Part shown: piece by piece, positions 7,314-11,513 of the stretch
How the letters are laid out: each line of letters opens with the position of its first letter
How positions within the stretch are numbered: position 1 is the stretch's first letter
Assembly (NCBI GenBank): GCA_002414705.1
Contig: DIAL01000162.1
Location: 1-11,513, forward strand
DNA: 11,513 nt
Reading direction: 5' to 3'
DNA from: Flavobacteriaceae bacterium UBA5079
GTDB lineage: Bacteria; Bacteroidota; Bacteroidia; Flavobacteriales; Flavobacteriaceae
Made by a program: the position numbers and the translations under genes
Notes under the pieces: generated by a model
The model's database searches: none
What the model was told of the DNA's origin: nothing
What the model saw: only the letters and a program-made list of their open reading frames with translations

Positions 7314-7412
7314 TTATAATATAATGTGCCAATGGCTTTTTTTATAACGTCTAAAATACAATATACTTTAAAGTTGGTGCTCATGCCTAATAAATTAAAC
7401 CTACAAATTCAT

Positions 7413-7420
7413 TATATTTG
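7413..7420 (+). promoter_or_regulatory. Candidate -7 box for the Crp/Fnr-family gene
   Basis: TATATTTG is an exact TAnnTTTG match 25 bp before the GTG start, giving a leader of about 19 nt. No TTG occurs at the usual -33 spacing (nearest is 7374-7376, too far). Confidence 0.5.
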
Positions 7421-7445
7421 ACAGCATAAAACCCAACAAAATTTC

Positions 7446-8015
7446 GTGCAACAAATAAAAACCTATCTAGAAGAAATTGCTACTATATCAGAAGCCGATT
7501 GGGCATTCTTTACATCAAAACTCGAACGTCGTGTGATTGAAAAGAAAGATGTTTTTTTAAAGCAAAATGCTATTGAAAATCATATATCTTTTATTGAATC
7601 AGGTGTAGTACGTTTATATATTCCGAAAGAAAACCCTGAAAAAGAAATTACGTTTGGATTTAGTTTTACAAACCAGTTTGTTAGTGCTTATGATTCTTTT
7701 TTAACACAAACACCTTCAGCTTATGAGCTTCAAGCCTTAACGAGCACAACGCTTTTAAGCATGAGCTATTCTGATTTACAAGATGTTTATAAAACAACAC
7801 AAATTGGAAATTTAATTGGAAGATTAACTGCTGAACGCCTATTTTTAATAAAATCTAAACGAGAGCAACATTTATTAAACTTAACAGCTGAAGAGCGGTA
7901 TTTGAAGTTGTTTAAGGAACGACCAGAACTTCTAAAAATTATTCCTCTAAAATATATTAGTTCTTATATTGGTGTGACACCACAAGCGTTGAGTCGCATT
8001 CGGAAACGAATTTAA
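7446..8015 (+). CDS. Crp/Fnr-family transcriptional regulator
   Basis: The 189-residue protein has a cyclic-nucleotide-binding-like beta-roll (about 10-115, with ISFIESGVVRLYIP and the glycine turn GFSFTNQF), a long dimerisation helix (about 118-145, IGNLIGRLTAERLFLIKSKRE) and a C-terminal helix-turn-helix (165-189) ending VTPQALSRIRKRI, the recognition helix. This is the short Bacteroidota type. The phosphate-binding cassette of true cAMP receptors (FGE...R-[ST]-A) is absent: the corresponding stretch reads GFSFTNQFVSAYDSF with no Arg, so cAMP binding is unlikely and the ligand is unknown. There is no N-terminal Cys cluster as in Fnr. The start is GTG at 7446; the frame is closed by a TGA at 7419-7421, so no other upstream start is possible. 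The desaturase gene follows 66 bp downstream with its own promoter; direct control of it is a reasonable guess but not shown. Confidence 0.92.
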   Translation: MQQIKTYLEEIATISEADWAFFTSKLERRVIEKKDVFLKQNAIENHISFIESGVVRLYIPKENPEKEITFGFSFTNQFVSAYDSFLTQTPSAYELQALTSTTLLSMSYSDLQDVYKTTQIGNLIGRLTAERLFLIKSKREQHLLNLTAEERYLKLFKERPELLKIIPLKYISSYIGVTPQALSRIRKRI

Positions 8016-8038
8016 ATGGGTTTCTTAATTTAGGTTCA

Positions 8039-8069
8039 TTGTTTCAAGATTAACTACAAATTATCTTTG
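8039..8069 (+). promoter_or_regulatory. Promoter of the delta-9-type desaturase
   Basis: TTG (8039-8041), a 20-nt spacer and TATCTTTG (8062-8069) form the best Bacteroidota promoter in the window, with both elements. Transcription would start near 8073, only about 9 nt before the ATG at 8082, so the leader is very short. The box overlaps the TTG codon at 8067-8069 and argues against it as a start. Confidence 0.6.
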
Positions 8070-8081
8070 CAAAAAAAAGAT

Positions 8082-8822
8082 ATGACGGTCATAATTTTTG
8101 TTTTAGTGCTTTGGTATGGAGGCTTATTCTTTCAATCCTTCTTTTTGCATCGTTATGCGGCTCATCAAGTGTTCACCATGTCTAAAACCATGGAACGTAT
8201 AACATTTGTTTTAACCTGGATTTTTCAAGGTTCCAGCTATTTAAGTGCATATGGTTATGGCATCATGCATCGTATGCACCACGCTTATACAGATACAGAA
8301 CAAGATCCACACTCGCCTTCTCACGATGCCAATTTATTTGCCATGATGTGGAAAACAAAAACCATTTATCAAGATATTAATCTGCAACGCATTCCTGTAG
8401 ATGCACGTTTTACTAAAAATGTTCCCCAATGGAAAGCTTTTGATGGGTTTGCCAGTTCCCGATTTTCAAGAGTGTTATGGATTAGCGTATATATTCTATT
8501 CTTTGCCTTATTTGCAACAGCTTGGTGGCAGTGGCTATTATTACCTATTACGTTTTTAATGGCTCCTATTCATGGTGTTATTATCAACTGGTTTGGACAT
8601 ATATATGGTTATGTTAATTATAAAATGACCAATACGAGTAAGAATCTATTTCGTTTTGATTTTCTGATGATGGGTGAAGGTTACCATAATAATCATCACA
8701 AATTTGCTAGTCGCGCTAATTTTGGTGTAAAATGGTATGAAATTGATGTTACGTATCTTATTATTAAAGTATTAGATGCTGTTGGTGTTATTTCATTAAA
8801 ACCAATACCTGTTAAGAAATAA
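8082..8822 (+). CDS. Acyl-CoA/acyl-lipid desaturase, delta-9 (OLE1/DesC) type
   Basis: A 246-residue membrane di-iron desaturase with the three histidine boxes of the delta-9 class: HRYAAH (His23, His28), HRMHH (63-67) and HNNHH (202-206), plus the extra His164 and His173 near the third helix pair. Hydrophobic segments at about 4-20, 41-60 and 133-170 frame the boxes, with the active site on the cytoplasmic face. Function: insertion of a cis double bond into a saturated acyl chain using O2 and an electron donor not encoded here. The length is near the short end of the family (no cytochrome b5 domain). The start is ATG at 8082; a TTG at 8067 also opens the frame but lies in the promoter's -7 box. 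It follows the Crp-family gene and converges on the cold-shock gene. Confidence 0.93.
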   Translation: MTVIIFVLVLWYGGLFFQSFFLHRYAAHQVFTMSKTMERITFVLTWIFQGSSYLSAYGYGIMHRMHHAYTDTEQDPHSPSHDANLFAMMWKTKTIYQDINLQRIPVDARFTKNVPQWKAFDGFASSRFSRVLWISVYILFFALFATAWWQWLLLPITFLMAPIHGVIINWFGHIYGYVNYKMTNTSKNLFRFDFLMMGEGYHNNHHKFASRANFGVKWYEIDVTYLIIKVLDAVGVISLKPIPVKK

Positions 8823-8841
8823 ATTCAAAAAAATTAGCATA

Positions 8842-8870
8842 AAAAAACCATCCCTTTAGGATGGTTTTTT
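8842..8870. terminator. Bidirectional intrinsic terminator
   Basis: A perfect 12-bp inverted repeat, AAAAAACCATCC (8842-8853) and GGATGGTTTTTT (8859-8870), with a 5-nt CTTTA loop. The core GC-rich part is CCATCC/GGATGG, with a T-tract on both strands. It lies between the convergent desaturase and cold-shock genes and can end both transcripts. Confidence 0.9.
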
Positions 8871-8887
8871 CTAATACAATTTTAGTT

Positions 8888-9136
8888 TTATTTTAAACGA
8901 CGGACATTTGTTGCTACTAAACCTCTATCACTTTTTTCAATTTGAAACGTTACTTTATCAGACTTTTTAACTCTATCAATTAGGTTTGATTTGTGAACAA
9001 AAATTTCTTCATCAGAGTCATTACTTGTAATAAATCCGAATCCTTTAGTTCTATTAAAAAATTTCACAGTACCTTCTTTTGTGGCTTCTGAATTATTACC
9101 ACCATTCATTAATTTGTTTATCAATCTTTTAAACAT
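8888..9136 (-). CDS. Cold-shock-domain protein with N-terminal extension
   Basis: The 82-residue protein carries one cold-shock domain (about 20-82) with RNP1 KGFGFI (31-36) and RNP2 IFVH (45-48), the single-stranded nucleic acid binding motifs. Family members are usually 63-70 residues; here the domain is preceded by about 20 residues (MFKRLINKLM, then a Gly/Asn/Ser-rich linker), a short basic amphipathic segment. The start at 9134-9136 is ATG; if the extension is not real a later start would be needed, but none is obvious in frame before EGTVKFF. The gene lies 35 bp behind the second desaturase on the same strand. No -7 box was seen in the 35-bp gap, so the two may be co-transcribed. Role: RNA chaperone or antiterminator, often cold-induced. 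Confidence 0.93.
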   Translation of the reverse strand: MFKRLINKLMNGGNNSEATKEGTVKFFNRTKGFGFITSNDSDEEIFVHKSNLIDRVKKSDKVTFQIEKSDRGLVATNVRRLK

Positions 9137-9171
9137 CTGTATTGTCTTTTTATTGTCCGCATTTATGGATT

Positions 9172-10272
9172 TTATGCAGCTGTACTTATTATTTCATTTT
9201 TACCAAGTAAACGCAGCATTCTTGTATGATCTACAATAGCATGAAAAATACTTTTTTTAACATGGTATGTCATTCCAAATTCTTTAGCTGTTTGAGCAAC
9301 AATAGGGCTTAATCTCTTGTAATGCACATGACAAATATCTGGAAGAACATGGTGCTCAACCTGATAATTCAAACCACCTATTAGCCAAAATAGCAACTTA
9401 CTTTTTGGCGCAAAATTACTAGTGGTTGCAAACTGATGTCTATACCATTCGTTGGTCATTAAACCTTCCTCATTTGGTAAAGGAAAATCGGTAGCAGGCA
9501 TAATATGTGCAATTTGAAATACAATACTCACCATCATTCCGGTTACGAGATGCATACTTAAAAAGCCTAATAAAATTAGCCACCATGGCAAAGGTACCAT
9601 AATCATTGGTAATACCAAAGCGTAAGAATAGTAAAATGTCTTCCAAGAAATCATCTTTATAATTTCTGTACGATAAACTTGGTCATGATTTAAAAGTCCC
9701 ATGTTTTTATAGCGCTTTAAACGCACAAAATCTTTTGCAGTAATCCAAAATATGGTAGAAATTCCATAAAAAAACCAAATGTAAATATGTTGAAACCGTT
9801 GCGATTTATGGTGTTCCCCATTTGGCGAAAATCGCAAGAAAAATGGTGTGTTAATATCATCATCTGCATGATCTATATTCGTATATGTATGATGCAAAAC
9901 GTTGTGTTGTATTTTCCAAATTGTAGCATTGGCTCCAATCATATTAAACGTGTAACCCAATAATCTATTAATGGTTTTGTTCTTGGAATACGAACCATGA
10001 ATGGCATCATGCATAACTCCCATGCCAATTCCAGACATACCAAAACCACAAATAATATAAAGCGTAAACAGAAATCCTGTTGTTGTTACCAAACCTGTAG
10101 AAAGTAAAATTAAAGGAATAAAAAATAGGGATAACATAACCATCGTTTTAATAACCATTGTTTTATTGGCTTTCTTACTTAAATTATTTGTTTTAAAATA
10201 GTGATTAACTCTTTGACGTAAGGTTTTAGAAAAATCGTTGTCAGCGACTCTAGAAAACTTTGGATTTTTCAT
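9172..10272 (-). CDS. Membrane fatty acid desaturase, front-end (QxxHH) class
   Basis: A 366-residue membrane di-iron desaturase with histidine boxes HDAIHG (88-93), HNVLHH (123-128) and QVEHH (304-308). Glutamine replacing the first His of the third box is the mark of front-end (delta-5/delta-6-type, linoleoyl-CoA-like) enzymes; the usual cytochrome b5 domain is absent, as in bacterial members. Hydrophobic segments are at about 42-62, 66-87, 163-180 and 212-250. It would desaturate an acyl chain at a position toward the carboxyl end, using O2 and an external electron donor; substrate and position cannot be told. Start ATG at 10270-10272. It lies upstream of the cold-shock gene on the same strand, so both may respond to cold. 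Different in class from the delta-9-type enzyme next door, so probably not a duplicate. Confidence 0.93.
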   Translation of the reverse strand: MKNPKFSRVADNDFSKTLRQRVNHYFKTNNLSKKANKTMVIKTMVMLSLFFIPLILLSTGLVTTTGFLFTLYIICGFGMSGIGMGVMHDAIHGSYSKNKTINRLLGYTFNMIGANATIWKIQHNVLHHTYTNIDHADDDINTPFFLRFSPNGEHHKSQRFQHIYIWFFYGISTIFWITAKDFVRLKRYKNMGLLNHDQVYRTEIIKMISWKTFYYSYALVLPMIMVPLPWWLILLGFLSMHLVTGMMVSIVFQIAHIMPATDFPLPNEEGLMTNEWYRHQFATTSNFAPKSKLLFWLIGGLNYQVEHHVLPDICHVHYKRLSPIVAQTAKEFGMTYHVKKSIFHAIVDHTRMLRLLGKNEIISTAA

Positions 10273-10598
10273 ATAATATTTTAAAGATTTGGTAATATAA
10301 TAACGCCAAAGTATACACCATGCAACTCTGATATTTTGTAAAAAAAAATGAAGAAAGCAAAGGATTTATTAAGATATTGAATAATCTTAAAAAAAGAAAG
10401 ACAGTCTATTTTATTTATTTGGTAAAAGTAGACTATCTAAACTAAAGTTACTATTTGTATTTGTTAAAGTATTTTTGATTAATCTGGGTATTATTAATGG
10501 CAAATGTATAAAATATTTAGTAAAATTAACCTCTTAAAAAAAGCAGAAAAAGCTTACAGAATATTTTTTTAACATATTTACAAACTGAAATGTCATAG
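10273..10598. other. Intergenic stretch upstream of the front-end desaturase
   Basis: These 326 bases contain no open frame of note and are very AT-rich. On the minus strand there is an exact TAnnTTTG (TACATTTG, 10501-10508), which would give a long leader of about 225 nt to the desaturase. A near-perfect hairpin lies at 10403-10434 and a weak AAGC/GCTT hairpin with a T-run (10536-10555) could end the intradiol gene's transcript. The same box on the plus strand (TATTTTTG, 10470-10477) has no gene to serve, which shows that such boxes occur by chance here. Confidence 0.4.
10403..10434. repeat. Imperfect inverted repeat (hairpin)
   Basis: AGTCTATTTTA (10403-10413) pairs with TAAAAGTAGACT (10423-10434), an 11-bp stem with one bulged base and a 9-nt loop. 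It lies within the possible long leader of the desaturase. No T-run follows on the minus strand, so it may be a leader structure or an operator. Confidence 0.4.
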
Positions 10599-11240
10599 TT
10601 AGATAGTGCTATTTGAAGATTCTAAAACAATATTTTTAGTAACAACTTGTATATCTCCATCTAATTGTAACTCAAGAATACTATCTATATTTTTACGTTT
10701 TAATCGTTTTCTGCAAGATTTAGTCACTAAAGGATCATTATTAAACAAAAAAGTATCCAATGCATATTCTTGTTTTCCTGGTTCTTTTATCATGGCATGA
10801 ATGTGCATAGGTTGTAATTCATGCGGATACGTTAAAGGTTTGTTTGTAGAACCTGGTATAAATGTATTAATTGTATACGTCCCGTTTTCATCGGTTTTAA
10901 CCCATAATCTATTTTTTATAAAAGCAGCTTCGTTATCAGTCATTAGTACATATTCACCCATATTGTCAGCTTGTTGAATAAAAATGATAACATCTTTAGC
11001 AGGAGTAATACCATCCGCTAAAAATACAGTTCCTGAAATTTTAAGCTTTTCTGATTGCGTATTAAAATCAATTATGGTTTCTTCACTTGATAAAGCATCA
11101 GCATCAAAGCCATAAAAAGGATTTTTATCTTTTAAATGTTTAGAAGCGTCTTCGCAATACTTGGTTTTTTTAACTGAATTTTGGGCTGAAGTAATTGCTA
11201 TGATTCCGGTAAAAAATAATAAAGTTAGTAGATTTTTCAT
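10599..11240 (-). CDS. Exported intradiol-dioxygenase-like protein
   Basis: The 213-residue protein has a signal peptide (hydrophobic core at about 4-16, cleavage likely after TSAQ at residue 20) and a beta-sandwich domain with features of the intradiol ring-cleaving dioxygenases (catechol 1,2- and protocatechuate 3,4-dioxygenases). Seen: the opening ISGTVFLADG (about 69-77), a VKTDENGTYTINTFIPG strand pair (114-130), then Tyr138 in TYPHELQPMHIH with His146 and His148, and FNNDPL later (167-171). In the family the ferric iron is held by two Tyr and two His; Tyr138, His146 and His148 fit, and Tyr97 (MGEYV) is a possible first Tyr, so all four may be present. Most catabolic intradiol enzymes are cytoplasmic; this one is exported and has no pathway genes beside it, so its substrate and even its activity are uncertain. 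The start is ATG at 11238-11240; a frame from 11276 exists but begins upstream of the promoter. Confidence 0.8.
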   Translation of the reverse strand: MKNLLTLLFFTGIIAITSAQNSVKKTKYCEDASKHLKDKNPFYGFDADALSSEETIIDFNTQSEKLKISGTVFLADGITPAKDVIIFIQQADNMGEYVLMTDNEAAFIKNRLWVKTDENGTYTINTFIPGSTNKPLTYPHELQPMHIHAMIKEPGKQEYALDTFLFNNDPLVTKSCRKRLKRKNIDSILELQLDGDIQVVTKNIVLESSNSTI

Positions 11241-11263
11241 AGTGCTTTGCAATATTATTAGCT

Positions 11264-11271
11264 CAAAATTA
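11264..11271 (-). promoter_or_regulatory. Candidate -7 box for the intradiol-like gene
   Basis: TAATTTTG on the minus strand is an exact TAnnTTTG match, giving a leader of about 20 nt to the ATG at 11240. No TTG at the -33 spacing. It excludes the longer start at 11276. Confidence 0.5.
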
Positions 11272-11307
11272 AGCAACTACAAGGCTTTGCCTATAAAAAA
11301 TCTTATG

Positions 11308-11326
11308 AACGTAATAAATTTACGTT
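11308..11326. promoter_or_regulatory. Palindromic candidate operator AACGTAA-N5-TTACGTT
   Basis: Two perfect 7-bp half-sites, AACGTAA (11308-11314) and TTACGTT (11320-11326), flank a 5-nt spacer. The site is centred about 50 bp upstream of the -7 box of the intradiol-like gene, a suitable position for an activator. A shorter AGGC-TTT-GCCT palindrome lies closer (11282-11292). Confidence 0.4.
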
Positions 11327-11380
11327 GAAAGGATTACACATCATATTAACGTGCATTATTATCGGTAAATGGTTACAAGA

Positions 11381-11400
11381 AAAGTAGCCTGAAAAGGCTG
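11381..11400 (-). terminator. Probable terminator of the right-edge gene
   Basis: AGCCT-GAAA-AGGCT on the plus strand (11386-11399) is a perfect 5-bp stem. On the minus strand it is followed by ACTTTTC, so it can end the transcript of the truncated gene, whose stop lies 29 bp upstream. Confidence 0.5.
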
Positions 11401-11428
11401 TAATTCATTTTTAATAAATTACATAATA

Positions 11429-11513
11429 TTAGGAATTTGGAATTCGGTCTTTTACAAACTCTACTTCCGTTTTACCATGCGGTTTTGGTTTTCCATCTTC
11501 ACCAAGATTCACC
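11429..11513 (-). CDS. C-terminal end of an unrecognised protein (cut by window edge)
   Basis: On the minus strand only one frame is open from the right edge; it encodes 27 residues (starting VNLGEDGKPKPHGKTEV, ending KDRIPNS) before a TAA at 11429-11431. The stretch is hydrophilic, rich in Lys, Pro and Gly, with a probable beta-strand EVEFV. I do not recognise the family. Support comes from the single open frame, protein-like codon use and the hairpin terminator just downstream. Confidence 0.55.
   Translation of the reverse strand, partial: VNLGEDGKPKPHGKTEVEFVKDRIPNS

Larger units (their letters stand above)
6985..7412. other. Long intergenic stretch upstream of the Crp-family gene
   Basis: These ~430 bases hold no intact gene. 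They contain the inverted repeat at 7026-7057, the DUF4242 remnant at 7169-7313 and a small palindrome ACCTT-TTGG-AAGGT (7266-7279) inside that remnant. The rest is AT-rich, with no recognised RNA or riboswitch structure. Confidence 0.5.

Noticed and set aside
10470..10477. Exact TAnnTTTG box on the plus strand
   Set aside because: No plus-strand gene follows; kept only as evidence of chance matches.
11241..11276. Longer start of the intradiol-like gene (12 extra residues)
   Set aside because: It starts upstream of the -7 box and would put polar/hydrophobic residues before a normal signal peptide.

Overview
The window looks like a stretch of chromosome from a member of the Bacteroidota, most likely a marine or cold-living Flavobacteriaceae. 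The reasons are the low GC content, the lack of clear Shine-Dalgarno sequences, several promoter -7 boxes of the Bacteroidota type (TAnnTTTG) a short distance before start codons, and the protein families present. No rRNA, tRNA, CRISPR array, insertion sequence or phage gene was seen. Both ends cut through genes.

Layout from left to right. Bases 1-335 hold the start of an unrecognised lipoprotein (minus strand). Bases 495-910 hold a lipoprotein cytochrome c (minus) broken by a one-base frameshift between its heme-binding motif and its predicted Met ligand. Bases 1009-4241 hold a two-gene ABC operon (minus): a YbbA-like ATPase and a YbbP-like ten-helix permease with a 1-nt stop/start overlap. 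A TesA-like SGNH esterase (4269-5015, plus) starts only 27 bp away, divergently, the same tesA/ybbAP arrangement known from Escherichia coli. A DEAD-box RNA helicase (5061-6401) and a J-domain/KTSC-domain protein (6507-6962), both minus, follow. The long gap before 7446 contains what looks like a decayed DUF4242-family gene (about 7169-7313).

The right third is rich in fatty-acid and cold functions. A Crp/Fnr-family regulator (7446-8015, plus) is followed by a delta-9-type acyl desaturase with its own promoter (8082-8822, plus). A strong, probably bidirectional hairpin terminator at 8842-8870 separates these from a convergent pair on the minus strand: a cold-shock-domain protein (8888-9136) and a second membrane desaturase of the QxxHH class (9172-10272). 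Next comes an exported intradiol-dioxygenase-like protein (10599-11240, minus), and at the right edge the last 27 codons of an unrecognised gene (minus).

Two desaturases, a cold-shock protein and a DEAD-box helicase within about 5 kb suggest adaptation to low temperature (membrane fluidity and RNA unwinding); that is inference from neighbours. The tesA/ybbAP unit probably handles lipid-like molecules at the cell envelope. I found no convincing entirely new system. The most useful observations are the broken cytochrome, the DUF4242 remnant, the overlapping divergent promoters of tesA/ybbA, and three genes where a TTG or an upstream ATG in the promoter region would give a wrong start.
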